From: Synechococcus sp. UW179A
GTDB taxonomy: Bacteria > Cyanobacteriota > Cyanobacteriia > PCC-6307 > Cyanobiaceae
DNA: 64,000 bases
Reading direction: 5' to 3'
Assembly (NCBI RefSeq): GCF_900473965.1
Contig: NZ_UCNJ01000018.1
Span: 1 to 64,000, forward strand
The notes under the pieces are model-generated. The model saw only the letters and a list, made by a program, of their open reading frames with translations, was not told the origin of the DNA and made no database searches. Positions 45,805 through 55,208 of the stretch are shown piece after piece; positions within the stretch are counted from its first letter, which is position 1; every line of letters starts with the position of its first letter. The position numbers and the translations under genes were made by a program.

Positions 45805-46398
45805 TTAAACCTTGGCTAATGTCACTTGTTCAGGTTGATGCTGATATTTGCCCTGGCGATCGCTGTAGGTGGTGTCACAAGGATCACCTTCAAAGAACAG
45901 CAGCTGGCAGATGCCTTCATTGGCATAGATGCGGCAGTCAGCTCCTGAGCTATTGCTGAATTCAAGCGTGAGATGCCCCTCCCAGCTGGCCTCAGCAGGT
46001 GTGGTGTTCACGATGATCCCTAGTCGTGCATAAGTGCTCTTGCCGAGACAGATCACAGTGATGTTCGGCGGTACCTTCATCTTTTCTAGAGCCACGCCCA
46101 AGCCATAGGAATGGGCCGGAAGGATGAAGTAGTCACCATCGTCATCATGGTGAAGCTCTGTGGGTTCAAGGTTTCCAGGATTGAACCGTTTGGGGTTCAT
46201 CACTGTTCCAGGAACATGCTTAAAAATCAGAAATTCCCGAGGCGATAAACGCAGGTCATAGCCGTAGGAGGAACATCCAAAGCTGAGAACAGGTGCAAGC
46301 TTCTGTTCAGGGTCCAGATGACGAATCAAGCCCCTCTGAAAGGGTTCAAGCATGCCGGCTGCAGCCTGTTCAGTGATCCAACGATCGTTCTTAAGCAT
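45805..46398 (-). CDS. dcd: dCTP deaminase
   Basis: 197 residues ([20 protein letters not shown]). Conserved segments: FGCSSYGYDLRLSPREFLIFK, GVALEKMKVPPNITVICLGKSTYARLGI, TPAEASWEGHLTLEFSN (catalytic Glu) and a C-terminal YQHQPEQVTLAKV. It supplies dUTP for thymidylate synthesis and faces thyX in convergent arrangement. The start overlaps the stop of the corrinoid gene (ATGA-type). Confidence 0.93.
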   Translation of the reverse strand: MLKNDRWITEQAAAGMLEPFQRGLIRHLDPEQKLAPVLSFGCSSYGYDLRLSPREFLIFKHVPGTVMNPKRFNPGNLEPTELHHDDDGDYFILPAHSYGLGVALEKMKVPPNITVICLGKSTYARLGIIVNTTPAEASWEGHLTLEFSNSSGADCRIYANEGICQLLFFEGDPCDTTYSDRQGKYQHQPEQVTLAKV

Positions 46399-47036
46399 CA
46401 GAAACCCCTACGCAGTTCCGTCACTTGATCTGCCAGGCCCATAAGAGATTCCGGAATCGACGGTCCTGTGATGATCACATCCATAGAACCAGGGCGTGCA
46501 TCAAGGCTGTCACGCACGTCAGCTTCGTTCAGATAGCCGAGTGCAATGGCCAAACCGAGTTCATCTAGAACCAACTGATCGAGATCCCCACTAGCCAGGT
46601 GGCGGCGACAGATCTGCCAGACCGCCTGAACAGCATCCACTGTCGTGGATTCAGATGAGCTGGCCGGGTCCGAAAGACAACCCATCACCGCCGGCCTCAT
46701 CCAGACCATGCGATCACAGAGGGTAATTGCCGCATCAGGCCCCTGAGCAACTCCACCCTTGAGAAACTGCATCACTGCAACACGGCTGCCAAGCCCAGCG
46801 GAACGCAGGGCCTGACTAAGCACCGTGCCAAAACTGCCTCGATAGGGGGCTGTATGCACCTGCAACTGCCCTTCAGGGGCCACCAGATGCAGGGGCTGAT
46901 GAGGCTGGAGCGAGGGCAAGGGATGCAAGCCTGCACGATTGAGAGCCCGTTGATCGGCATCGCTCTGTTCGCTGGAGCGATGGCTGGGGCTCAGGCTGGC
47001 TGTCATCTCAGTCGCTTCCGTCGTAACTGAATCCAA
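46398..47036 (-). CDS. CobO/BtuR-like corrinoid adenosyltransferase with altered P-loop
   Basis: 212 residues (ATG at 47006 is an alternative). The C-terminal two-thirds match the CobO family: [61 protein letters not shown]. The place of the usual Walker A GDGKGKT reads [20 protein letters not shown], so the nucleotide loop is lost or altered. The enzyme family adenosylates cobalamin. It may work differently or have another role. It sits just before dcd. Confidence 0.75.
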   Translation of the reverse strand: MDSVTTEATEMTASLSPSHRSSEQSDADQRALNRAGLHPLPSLQPHQPLHLVAPEGQLQVHTAPYRGSFGTVLSQALRSAGLGSRVAVMQFLKGGVAQGPDAAITLCDRMVWMRPAVMGCLSDPASSSESTTVDAVQAVWQICRRHLASGDLDQLVLDELGLAIALGYLNEADVRDSLDARPGSMDVIITGPSIPESLMGLADQVTELRRGF

Positions 47037-47149
47037 TCGACCCAGCGGAATTCGAATCTAGCGGCGAAAATGCAAATCACAATCCCTTTGACACCATCCC
47101 TGGTGTCTCTACGCCAACTGGCAGGCTCAAGATCCCGATCCTTTGCCCC

Positions 47150-47875
47150 ATGAGCGAGACCCAGCGCAACGATGGTCGCCAACCCGCCGATCTCAGGACC
47201 TTCTCCGTCGACTGGGATCCCATGGGCTTCGCTCTGAGCTCCGTCATCGTTCGCACCGGACGCACCACCGTGCTTTGCAGCATCTGCCAGGAAGATGGCG
47301 TCCCACGCTGGCGACGTGATCAGGGCCTGGGCTGGCTCAGTGCTGAATACCGTCTTCTGCCGGGATCCACCCCTGATCGTCAGCGCAGGGAACTCATGAA
47401 ATTGTCAGGACGAACCCAGGAGATCCAACGCCTGATCGGCCGCAGCCTGCGAGCCGCAATCGACATGGAGGCTCTGGGAGAAAACACACTGCTAATCGAC
47501 TGCGATGTGATTCAAGCGGATGCTGGAACTCGGACTGCGGCAATCACTGGTGCATGGCTCGCCCTGCAGAAGGCCTGCGAACGGCTGCTTGCACAAGGCC
47601 GCATCAGCAGCAATCCTGTTGTCAACCAAGTGGCAGCGGTCTCTGTGGGCCTGATCGAGGGGCATCCCCTGCTCGATCTGGACTACAGCGAAGACAGTCG
47701 GGCCGATGTGGATCTCAATGTGGTGATGAACAACGCTGGCGATCTGCTGGAGCTGCAAGGCACTGCGGAGGGTGCGCCATTCAGTCGCCAGCAGCTCAAC
47801 AGCCTTCTGGACCTTGCCGAACCAGGGCTCAAGCAACTCATGGCTGCACAGCTGAATGCACTCCATAAAGACTGA
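47150..47875 (+). CDS. rph: ribonuclease PH
   Basis: 241 residues from ATG 47150. RNase PH hallmarks: [19 protein letters not shown] at the start, [14 protein letters not shown]-like [38 protein letters not shown] and the C-terminal [23 protein letters not shown]. It trims tRNA 3' ends by phosphorolysis. Confidence 0.95.
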   Translation: MSETQRNDGRQPADLRTFSVDWDPMGFALSSVIVRTGRTTVLCSICQEDGVPRWRRDQGLGWLSAEYRLLPGSTPDRQRRELMKLSGRTQEIQRLIGRSLRAAIDMEALGENTLLIDCDVIQADAGTRTAAITGAWLALQKACERLLAQGRISSNPVVNQVAAVSVGLIEGHPLLDLDYSEDSRADVDLNVVMNNAGDLLELQGTAEGAPFSRQQLNSLLDLAEPGLKQLMAAQLNALHKD

Positions 47876-47887
47876 GCCAGGAGAACC

Positions 47888-47929
47888 GTGTGCGTTGCTA
47901 CAGGGTGACAACGCATCGCTCCGTAACTT
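47888..47929 (+). promoter_or_regulatory. NtcA-type promoter upstream of ntcA
   Basis: GTG-N8-TAC at 47888-47901 is a one-mismatch NtcA site (consensus GTA-N8-TAC). It is followed 22 bases later by TAACTT (47924-47929), fitting the TAN3T -10 box of NtcA-activated promoters. The ATG of ntcA is 21 bases further on. ntcA autoregulation is known in other cyanobacteria. Confidence 0.5.
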
Positions 47930-47950
47930 CCCGGAATTGATGCGTTGGTC

Positions 47951-48685
47951 ATGGCCGAAGTAATGCGCGGCTTCAGTCGGACTGCTCCCCAACCTGGGCG
48001 ATCCACAGAGACAAGCCTGACCAATGCGCCCAACCCCGCCAGCCGAACCCTGCTGGAAGTGATCCGTGATCTGGATGGCGCCAGCACCGAAATGGTGGAG
48101 CGGAACAAGACGATCTTTTTCCCTGGCGACCCCGCCGAGCGCGTTTATCTGATCCGACGAGGGGCCGTGCGTCTGTCGAGGGTGTACGAGTCGGGAGAAG
48201 AGATCACCGTTGCCCTGCTGAGAGAGAACAGCCTGTTCGGCGTGCTCTCACTACTCACCGGGCATCGCTCCGATCGCTTTTATCACTCCGTGGCATTCAC
48301 CAGAGTCGAGATGGTGACAGCACCGGCGAGCTCAGTGCGCCAGGCAATCGAAGCGGACACCAGCGTGGGACTGCTTCTACTGCAGGGTCTCTCCAGCCGA
48401 ATTCTGCAGACCGAGACCATGATCGAAACCCTCACACACCGGGATATGTCCTCCCGGTTGGTGAGCTTTCTGCTTGTCCTCTGCAGAGACTTCGGCATGC
48501 CTGGGGCCCAGGGCATCACCATTGACCTGCGTTTGTCTCACCAGGCCATCGCTGAAGCGATCGGATCCACGCGTGTCACGATCACGCGACTGCTTGGCGA
48601 TTTGCGCAATTCAGGTCTGGTCGAAATTGACCGCAAGAAAATCACCGTTCTGGATCCGATTGCGCTGGCCAAACGTTTCAGTTAA
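47951..48685 (+). CDS. ntcA: global nitrogen regulator NtcA (CRP/FNR family)
   Basis: The ATG at 47951 gives 244 residues. The cNMP-like domain (residues about 45-140: [32 protein letters not shown]) binds 2-oxoglutarate in NtcA. The helix-turn-helix is [24 protein letters not shown] with the strictly conserved recognition helix of NtcA. It controls ammonium-repressed nitrogen genes. A TTG two codons upstream was set aside in favour of this ATG. Confidence 0.95.
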   Translation: MAEVMRGFSRTAPQPGRSTETSLTNAPNPASRTLLEVIRDLDGASTEMVERNKTIFFPGDPAERVYLIRRGAVRLSRVYESGEEITVALLRENSLFGVLSLLTGHRSDRFYHSVAFTRVEMVTAPASSVRQAIEADTSVGLLLLQGLSSRILQTETMIETLTHRDMSSRLVSFLLVLCRDFGMPGAQGITIDLRLSHQAIAEAIGSTRVTITRLLGDLRNSGLVEIDRKKITVLDPIALAKRFS

Positions 48686-48743
48686 TTCCTCGACAGGTGA
48701 AGATGGGCAGCACCTCAGCGGCCTGCCGCATGTTTGAACGTCC

Positions 48744-49955
48744 GTGACCGGGTGGCTTCTGCTGCTGTCCCTGTTGATCCTTGGGGGAGTGCTCTCGACC
48801 CTTGGTGATCGACTGGGCTCAAGGGTCGGCAAGGCTCGGCTGAGCCTTTTTGGGCTTCGCCCACGTCAAACCGCTGTGGTGATCACAGTGCTAACGGGGA
48901 GCCTGATCAGTGCCCTATCGCTGGGTCTGATGCTGCTGGTGAGCCGTCAGCTGCGCGTTGGCCTCTTTGAACTCAACGACTTGGAAGCACGACTGCGCAG
49001 CAGCCGCTCCGATCTGAAAGGAAGCCGCAGGGCTCAACAAAAGGCCCGTCAACAACTCGAGCAGGCTCGCGCCGATGAAATCAAAGCCAGGAAGATCCTG
49101 GCTGATGCCCAGGCACGGGCCGGTGAGCTGCGCAGCACACTTCAACCGCTGCAGGAACAGACGCGCCGACTTGAGGCGGAACGACAGAGACTCAGCCAAG
49201 ACGTGCGCAACCGCGATGCGGAAATCCAGCGCACGGACGATGAACTTCGGGCGGTGCGCGAACGCATCAGCTCCGGCGAAGCGGAGCTCCAGCAACTAGA
49301 GGAAAACCTGCTGGCACTACGGCGTGGCGATGTGGCCATCAGCAGTGGCCAGCCACTGGCCACCGTCACGCTCAAGCTGGATCGTCCTGATCAAGCCCGC
49401 CAAGTGATTGACCAGGTGCTGCGGGAAGCCAATCTGCAGGCCTATCAGAAAGTTCTGCCTGGACAGGCGCCTGATCGCCAGATCATCCTCGTGCCCCGCC
49501 AGGACATTGAAAGGCTGGAAACAGCCATCCGAAAACCAGGCACCTGGGTGGTGCTGCTGCGCTCAGCGGCCAATGTGCTGCGTGGTGAGCGCGTGGTTTA
49601 CGCCTTCCCGGATGTTCGACCCAATGTGGCCATCACCATTGAGGGAGAAGTTCTGGCCAAAACCACTCTTGCCAGCCAGGACACCAGTCCTGAAGCGGTG
49701 CGAAACCGCATCAACCTGCTGCTGGCGTCCACCCTTGCAGAGGTACGCCGACGGGGATCGCTCAGCCAAGGACTTCAATTCAATGCCAATGGCGTCAACT
49801 CGCTTGCCCGGGAGCTGACCGAACGCAGTGGTGGACGGGTTGAACTCGAAGCGGTGGCCGTGCGGCGCAGTGAAACCGCCGATCCCATTGCCATCGAGCT
49901 GCGTCCGAGCCGCCGGCTGCGCCCAACATCGACGCGCCAGGACGTCACCCCATGA
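48744..49955 (+). CDS. DUF3084 membrane-anchored coiled-coil protein
   Basis: 403 residues from GTG 48744. Two N-terminal helices (LLLLSLLILGGVLSTLGDRL and VVITVLTGSLISALSLGLML) are followed by a long coiled coil (residues about 75-195, Arg/Glu/Gln-rich), then a globular DUF3084 domain with GQAPDRQIILVPRQDIERLE and VVYAFPDVRPNVAITIEGEV. Cyanobacterial family, role unknown. The stop overlaps the next start (ATGA). Confidence 0.8.
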   Translation: MTGWLLLLSLLILGGVLSTLGDRLGSRVGKARLSLFGLRPRQTAVVITVLTGSLISALSLGLMLLVSRQLRVGLFELNDLEARLRSSRSDLKGSRRAQQKARQQLEQARADEIKARKILADAQARAGELRSTLQPLQEQTRRLEAERQRLSQDVRNRDAEIQRTDDELRAVRERISSGEAELQQLEENLLALRRGDVAISSGQPLATVTLKLDRPDQARQVIDQVLREANLQAYQKVLPGQAPDRQIILVPRQDIERLETAIRKPGTWVVLLRSAANVLRGERVVYAFPDVRPNVAITIEGEVLAKTTLASQDTSPEAVRNRINLLLASTLAEVRRRGSLSQGLQFNANGVNSLARELTERSGGRVELEAVAVRRSETADPIAIELRPSRRLRPTSTRQDVTP

Positions 49956-50389
49956 GCCGGATCGTCTCGGTTGACCCTGGACGCAACAAATGCGGCCTGG
50001 TCTTGGTTGATTGCGACAGGGACTGCGTCATCGAAGGGCGAGTGGTGGCAACAGAGGATGTGCTGGACACCCTTCAGTGCTGGAAGCAGATCGCACCTAT
50101 TGAAGGCATGGTGCTGGGGAATGGCACAGCCAGCGACGGCTTGAGAGAACAGCTTCCTCAAGATCTTCCCGTGAAGCTGGTGGATGAGCGCGGCACCACA
50201 CTTCGGGCACGCAAGCGGTACTGGCAGCTCTGGCCTCCAAAGGGATGGCGGCGATTGATCCCCCAAGGCCTGCTGCTACCGCCCACCGAACTGGATGCTC
50301 TGGCAGCCCTGGTGATTCTTGAATCCGAGCTCGGTCGCGAGATCCTTTGGCCTGGACCAGCACCACTTAGAAACGAGCTCTCACGGTAA
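49952..50389 (+). CDS. RuvC/YqgF-fold nuclease-like protein
   Basis: 145 residues beginning MSRIVSVDPGRNKCGLVLVD, an RNase H-like strand with the catalytic-type Asp of RuvC/YqgF folds; VKLVDERGTTLRARKRYW carries the second acidic position and PPTELDALAALVILESELG the last one. It resembles cyanobacterial Holliday-junction resolvase-like proteins rather than canonical RuvX. Translational coupling to the DUF3084 gene suggests a shared unit. It overlaps the convergent DUF3146 gene by 23 bases. Confidence 0.7.
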   Translation: MSRIVSVDPGRNKCGLVLVDCDRDCVIEGRVVATEDVLDTLQCWKQIAPIEGMVLGNGTASDGLREQLPQDLPVKLVDERGTTLRARKRYWQLWPPKGWRRLIPQGLLLPPTELDALAALVILESELGREILWPGPAPLRNELSR

Positions 50390-50624
50390 AGCTGTAGTCG
50401 CCGCCGGCTTCCAGCCTGTAGTCGGATTTCACAAGGAAACGAAGCAACGCGTCCTGAATCAGCGCTCTGCCCAGGGAAGGCTCCACGCTCAGCTCACCCC
50501 GGTCAAACAACCAGTGAAATGTCCAAGTAAAACCGCCGGCCTGAACCTCTCCCTGCAGACATTTGTCTCGGAAGCTGTGCTGGTGCACCCGGAGATGAGC
50601 TGTGGTGACAGGCAGGCGCGCCAT
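50367..50624 (-). CDS. DUF3146 family protein
   Basis: 85 residues (MARLPVTTAHLRVHQHSFRD). The ending RLEAGGDYSFTVRARF and the FHWLFDRGELSVEPSLGRAL block are characteristic of this cyanobacteria-restricted family of unknown function. Its ATG overlaps the pth stop, so it is translated with pth. Confidence 0.75.
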   Translation of the reverse strand: MARLPVTTAHLRVHQHSFRDKCLQGEVQAGGFTWTFHWLFDRGELSVEPSLGRALIQDALLRFLVKSDYRLEAGGDYSFTVRARF

Positions 50625-51256
50625 CAGGCCGGTTCGCCATCAGCAGCAGGCGCCAGATTCACTGCATTGATGGCGTTTCCAGCCCGATCCAGGCCTTGTC
50701 GCTGAATGTGATCGAGGCCGGACAACACTTCCCGAAGCACGTCCTGGAGCAGAGGTTCCTCAGCACGGTTGAACTGACCGAGAACATGGGAGACCGTGCG
50801 AGCACGACGTTCCTCTGGATTACGACCGGGAGCGCCGATACCAATGCGAAGTCGGGCGAATTCCTGTGTGCCGAGGTGCTGAATGGTGCTCTTCAAACCG
50901 TTATGTCCACCTGCACCACCCCGCGCGCGCAGACGCAACCGTCCGAGCGGCAGGTCCATGTCATCGACGAGCACGATCAACTGGTGAATCCCTAGATCAA
51001 ACCAATCCAGCGCTGCACGGATCGAACGCCCACTGTCGTTCATGTAAGTCTGTGGCATCAGCAGCCTGAGTCGAGCGCAACCTGAACCCACATCAGCGAG
51101 ATCACCCTGAAGCTTTGACATTGGCTTAAAACGCCCACCTTCACGGTTTGTGAGCAGCTCAAGAGCCATGAACCCAACATTGTGGCGGGTCGATGCATAT
51201 TTTTCGCCGGGATTGCCCAGTCCGACCACCAGACGGAGGTCACCACGCTTGATCAC
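50624..51256 (-). CDS. pth: peptidyl-tRNA hydrolase
   Basis: 210 residues. Motifs: VVGLGNPGEKYASTRHNVGF with the catalytic His, the MPQTYMNDSGRSI Asn and Asp region, and LIVLVDDMDLPLGRLRLRARGG with GGHNGLKS. It recycles peptidyl-tRNAs released by ribosome drop-off. Three bases separate it from the tatA stop, so tatA-pth-DUF3146 forms one transcription unit. Confidence 0.95.
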   Translation of the reverse strand: MIKRGDLRLVVGLGNPGEKYASTRHNVGFMALELLTNREGGRFKPMSKLQGDLADVGSGCARLRLLMPQTYMNDSGRSIRAALDWFDLGIHQLIVLVDDMDLPLGRLRLRARGGAGGHNGLKSTIQHLGTQEFARLRIGIGAPGRNPEERRARTVSHVLGQFNRAEEPLLQDVLREVLSGLDHIQRQGLDRAGNAINAVNLAPAADGEPA

Positions 51257-51259
51257 CGA

Positions 51260-51499
51260 TCAGTCCTCAGAACCCTTGGGTGATGACGCTGAATCCGTTG
51301 GGGAGGAATGTGGAAGTTCCTCTGGATCTGCCATAGCCTTACTGATTTCCCGCTCGAACTCCTTCGAAGCAGTCTGAAAACCTTTCAAAGTTTTGCCAAG
51401 CGTCCGGCCGAATTCAGGTAGCCGCTTTGGGCCGAACACCAGGAGCGCCACAGCTCCGATGACGGCCATTTCAGGGAGTCCGATGCCGAAGATGTTCAT
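51260..51499 (-). CDS. tatA: Sec-independent protein translocase TatA/TatE-type subunit
   Basis: 79 residues: MNIFGIGLPEMAVIGAVALL is a short helix, then VFGPKRLPEFGRTLGKTLKG is the canonical hinge and amphipathic helix, followed by an acidic tail. It forms the pore of the Tat pathway for folded proteins such as the Tat-type signal seen on the frameshifted binding protein. It could also be the TatB-like partner. Confidence 0.9.
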   Translation of the reverse strand: MNIFGIGLPEMAVIGAVALLVFGPKRLPEFGRTLGKTLKGFQTASKEFEREISKAMADPEELPHSSPTDSASSPKGSED

Positions 51500-51521
51500 G
51501 GAAGGGGATGAACGGGCCGAA

Positions 51522-51722
51522 TCAGGCGCCGCCGTTCCAGTTCACGTTGATTCCCTCGAGGATCAGAGACTGGTTGTAGAGCTGAAGGATCACCAGCAGG
51601 AAAACCAGAAACAGCACCATAAAGATGCCCATGACAGGAGTTGTTCCCCAACCAGGGACAACCTTGCCGTACTCGGAGTTGAGTGGACGGAGCAGATCGC
51701 CCAAACGAGTGCGTTGTGCCAT
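51522..51722 (-). CDS. psbH: photosystem II protein PsbH
   Basis: 66 residues, [20 protein letters not shown], one helix ([20 protein letters not shown]) and the conserved C-terminal end [10 protein letters not shown]. PsbH stabilises the photosystem II core and bicarbonate binding. It is divergent from psbN with 86 bases between starts. Confidence 0.95.
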   Translation of the reverse strand: MAQRTRLGDLLRPLNSEYGKVVPGWGTTPVMGIFMVLFLVFLLVILQLYNQSLILEGINVNWNGGA

Positions 51723-51808
51723 AGCGGCCCTGAGGTCTCGGGTGAAGTTCAGTTCCGATACTGTAAGGGTCCCGACCCGTAACAGGGTCGATCCTGTCGA
51801 GAGATGTG

Positions 51809-51949
51809 ATGGAAAGCTCCTCCCCGGCGCTGTCGGTGTCGATTGCCGTGCTTACTGCCCTCTTTGGGCTCACCGGTTTTGGCGTTTACACAGCCTTCGG
51901 ACCACCGTCGAAGCGCCTGGACGATCCCTTTGACGATCATGACGACTGA
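51809..51949 (+). CDS. psbN: PsbN protein
   Basis: 46 residues read directly: one helix ([20 protein letters not shown]) and the typical [19 protein letters not shown] end. PsbN is an assembly factor for photosystem II repair and is usually found opposite psbH, as here. The last 13 bases overlap the convergent GH38 gene. Confidence 0.93.
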   Translation: MESSSPALSVSIAVLTALFGLTGFGVYTAFGPPSKRLDDPFDDHDD

Positions 51950-54939
51950 GGGGTCAAGCGAAGCTCTTGGAGTGCTCCAGGGGAGATCACCACTGAGTGC
52001 TGTTGATCCTGAATCCACCAGCCCTCATCTCCAGGCGACCAGTTCACCCTTGCGCTGCCTGGGTTCAGCAGCTGGATGAGAACAGCGCCTCTCACAGCGT
52101 CAGGGGATTGATCAGCTCGAATCGAAACCGGCACCAATGTGTTGGGTAGTGCAGGTAGCCCCTGCCAACGCTTAAAGAGTTCGATCGGACCCATCCAACC
52201 GGGTTCGCGGAATTGAATGGCTGCCTGTGTGAGGCCATCCCGATACCACCCCCGAGGAACAGGCATCAGGGCCAGTCGATGACGATGCAATCGCTGGTCA
52301 GCTGATGGATCAGGCCAGGTCGGCCCGCGCAACAAGGACACACCCAGATGATGCGGGCCTGCATCAACGCCCTGAGGACCGTCGAGTAAAACGCCAAGCC
52401 CACCACCGGAGGCAGCTTCCTCACTCGCCAACCAGGAGATCACAGGAAGCTCCCAACGGGCTTGTTCCCAGGGTGTCAAGGCAACAGCGGGTCGTTCGAT
52501 CACACCGCCACTGGTGTCCGCCGCCCAGCGAACAGCTGGTCTGACCAAGGGACAGACCATGCGAAGCAGTTCATGGGTCTGACGCCAGTCGATGGTCACT
52601 TGCAGTTCAACGGCAGGACTATCAGCTCGCAGCAACACATCCATACGCATCGCACTGCTCTCGATTGAGCTGCGCAGCACGATCCTGGCCACCAGAGGGC
52701 CCTGCTCCACTAGTTCCACCTGCCATTCAGCAGCCATCGGCAGTTGGTGCTGCGGATAATCCGCCGCCAGGTCCCAGGCATCCCAGAACTCACCCTGGTC
52801 GCGGTAGCGCCTGAAATGCAGTGGCTCTGAAAGCTGATCAACACCCTGCTGATCCTGCAGTCGGGTCAATCCTCTGTGGTCCAGCTCAAGCGTCAGTAGA
52901 CCGTTGCAAAGGCGCCAGCTCTGCTCAGCAATGAGCTGGACACGCACCGGATTCCGCACAGCAGAAGCAGCTGTGGCAACCGCTGGGGGGTCTGAATAAC
53001 ACTCCAGAGGCAAGGCCGTAATCCCCTTTGCCTCCGGCAACTGCACCCACAAATCCCCGCCCGGAGCCGCCTGTGATGGGAGGTTCTTGCCCTCACAACA
53101 CCAGCCACCGCGCGGCAGACGAACCAGGGGAGTCCAGCGCTGCAGAGGCTGAAGGCCGCACCAGGCCCAGCGTTGACAGCTTTGCTTAGGCCTTGAGTCA
53201 TCGGACGATGCACGACTGAGCAACTGATGGAGACCGGCAGTCCGCGCCATTGCTGCACGACGGCGGGCCCCTCGCCATTGATGCTCCGCCTGATCAAACA
53301 CCTCAGGAATGGATGTTCCAGGGAGGATGTCGTGAAACTGCTGGAACAGAAGCACCTGCCAGTCTTGCCGCTGCTTGGATTCAGCCCCAAGAGCCTCGAC
53401 CAGATCAGCCTCTCGCAACAATCTCTCCAAGGTGCGGTTGTGTCGTTTCTGATCGGGGCGTGATGTGGCACAGCCCCGATGCAGTTCCAAGTACAGCTCA
53501 TCCCTCCACACAGGTAACGAAGAGCTGAGCGGCTCAAGCTGGCCTAGGTACTCACGCACCGTGCCTGCTCTGCGTGGGGAGCTCTTTGGATGATCTTGCC
53601 AGAGCTGCATTTCTTCCAGCATTTCTCTGGTCGGTCCACCGCCGTGATCACCAACCCCGGGCAACCACAACGCCTGATCCACTCCTGTCTTGAGCTGGAA
53701 GCGCTGCTGTTCCTGCTGCATGGCCAGAGGATCGGCATCGGTGCCGATGCCTGGCAGCATCAAGGCCAGCAACTCAGCGCCGCCGCGGCTTTGCCAGCGA
53801 AACAGACGGTGCGGGAAAACGTTGGTGGCATTCCACGCCAGTTTGTGCGTGCAGAACCAGCGAACGCCGGTGGCGCGTGCAACGGCCGGCAGCCCGGACG
53901 CAAATCCGAAACTGTCCGGCAACCAAGCCAGATCATGTGTCCACTCAGGGAACTGTCTCTGACTGGTCTCCTGACCCATTGCAAATTGCCGCCAGAGAGA
54001 AGCCGTGCTCACAAGAACACAGTCGGTCTCAACCCAGGGACCGTTAATGGGCTCCCAACGTCCCAGGCGACTGGCCTGCTGGATGCGTGTAAACAGCGCA
54101 GGGCGGTGCCGTTCCATCCACTCGTATAGGGCCGGAGTGGAGTGGGCGAAATGCAGCTCCGGGAAGAGCTCCATCAGCTGCAAAGCAGAGCGAAAGGTGC
54201 GTTCCGCCGCCTGCCAGGTGTCAGCAACTGGCCACAACCAGGCCAGATCAAGATGGGCATGACCCACCCAGTGCAGTCCACCGGTGGCACGAGCCTGCTT
54301 TGCGAGGTGTTGATCAACCTGGGCTGCCGCCTTGTTGGAGAGCGGATCGCAGTCGAGCCATGAGTCAGGCAGAGAGTCTGCGTTGGTACCGGCAAGTTCA
54401 AGGGCCTGGGGAAGCAAACACCCCTGGGGATCAACAGCGGGCAACGCGGGCTCCCGGACCAGATCACTGCTAATCAGTGCTCCATCGTCATGACAAGGAC
54501 TGCGCAGCTCAAGAAGCAACCTCAGCCCTGCCCCATGCCTCCAGTGAACAGGCAGCTTCCAACGGCAACGGGTGTCGAACAAGTCGCCTTCATGCACAAG
54601 AACCCCATCCACCCAGAGCCGCACCTGGTCTGCCCACCAACTGAGCACGAGCCGTTCAAGGCTGTTTTCACTGTGTTGCCAGTGCTCTGGCCAGGTCATG
54701 GTCTGCTCAATTCGCAACCAAACGCCCCCTCTTGGCCAGATCAACAGTCCTCGCTTCGCCCAGTCAGGTCGATGCTGCGCCCCCCAGGGCTCTTCAAGGA
54801 CGGAATTCCTGTGGAAATCGGCGCAACGATGCCAAAAAGGCAGCAGATCGAGGCGGCTGCGACTTCGAAACGTTTCAATCCACGCCAATCGCCGGGTCTG
54901 TAGAGGGGGCTGCATCGTGATCTCACAACCTTGAGCCAT
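51937..54939 (-). CDS. alpha-mannosidase, glycoside hydrolase family 38
   Basis: 1000 residues. The GH38 catalytic region includes WVGHAHLDLAWLWPVADTW (zinc-binding His and Asp), AWLPDSFGFASGLPAVA (nucleophile Asp), and GVGDHGGGPTREML. The preceding 220 residues form an accessory beta domain and the C-terminal half the large beta-sandwich domains. There is no signal peptide, so it probably acts in the cytoplasm on mannose-containing glycans. It is placed between psbN and psbI, divergent from psbI, an unusual setting. Confidence 0.9.
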   Translation of the reverse strand: MAQGCEITMQPPLQTRRLAWIETFRSRSRLDLLPFWHRCADFHRNSVLEEPWGAQHRPDWAKRGLLIWPRGGVWLRIEQTMTWPEHWQHSENSLERLVLSWWADQVRLWVDGVLVHEGDLFDTRCRWKLPVHWRHGAGLRLLLELRSPCHDDGALISSDLVREPALPAVDPQGCLLPQALELAGTNADSLPDSWLDCDPLSNKAAAQVDQHLAKQARATGGLHWVGHAHLDLAWLWPVADTWQAAERTFRSALQLMELFPELHFAHSTPALYEWMERHRPALFTRIQQASRLGRWEPINGPWVETDCVLVSTASLWRQFAMGQETSQRQFPEWTHDLAWLPDSFGFASGLPAVARATGVRWFCTHKLAWNATNVFPHRLFRWQSRGGAELLALMLPGIGTDADPLAMQQEQQRFQLKTGVDQALWLPGVGDHGGGPTREMLEEMQLWQDHPKSSPRRAGTVREYLGQLEPLSSSLPVWRDELYLELHRGCATSRPDQKRHNRTLERLLREADLVEALGAESKQRQDWQVLLFQQFHDILPGTSIPEVFDQAEHQWRGARRRAAMARTAGLHQLLSRASSDDSRPKQSCQRWAWCGLQPLQRWTPLVRLPRGGWCCEGKNLPSQAAPGGDLWVQLPEAKGITALPLECYSDPPAVATAASAVRNPVRVQLIAEQSWRLCNGLLTLELDHRGLTRLQDQQGVDQLSEPLHFRRYRDQGEFWDAWDLAADYPQHQLPMAAEWQVELVEQGPLVARIVLRSSIESSAMRMDVLLRADSPAVELQVTIDWRQTHELLRMVCPLVRPAVRWAADTSGGVIERPAVALTPWEQARWELPVISWLASEEAASGGGLGVLLDGPQGVDAGPHHLGVSLLRGPTWPDPSADQRLHRHRLALMPVPRGWYRDGLTQAAIQFREPGWMGPIELFKRWQGLPALPNTLVPVSIRADQSPDAVRGAVLIQLLNPGSARVNWSPGDEGWWIQDQQHSVVISPGALQELRLTPQSS

Positions 54940-54976
54940 AAGATGATGGCGCTATCCCAGACGCCGGTCGGTCTCC

Positions 54977-55096
54977 ATGCTCGCCCTCAAGATTTCCGTT
55001 TACTCGGTCGTCTTCTTTTTTATCGGGATCTTCGTCTTTGGATTTTTGGCGAGTGATCCCAGCCGCACCCCGAGTCGTAAGGACCTGGAAGATTGA
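54977..55096 (+). CDS. psbI: photosystem II protein PsbI
   Basis: 39 residues read directly: [20 protein letters not shown] is one helix, then [19 protein letters not shown] matches the highly conserved PsbI end. It is a core photosystem II subunit near D1. It is divergent from the GH38 gene with 37 bases between starts, so their promoters must overlap. Confidence 0.95.
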   Translation: MLALKISVYSVVFFFIGIFVFGFLASDPSRTPSRKDLED

Positions 55097-55208
55097 GTGC
55101 TGACGTGATCTGAGCGAACACCGTTCAGGGGTCACGACGAACACTGGTCATTCCAGGACCAATGCTGAGGATGATCGTGTGAGGATCACCGGCCACTCCT
55201 AAGCGGAT

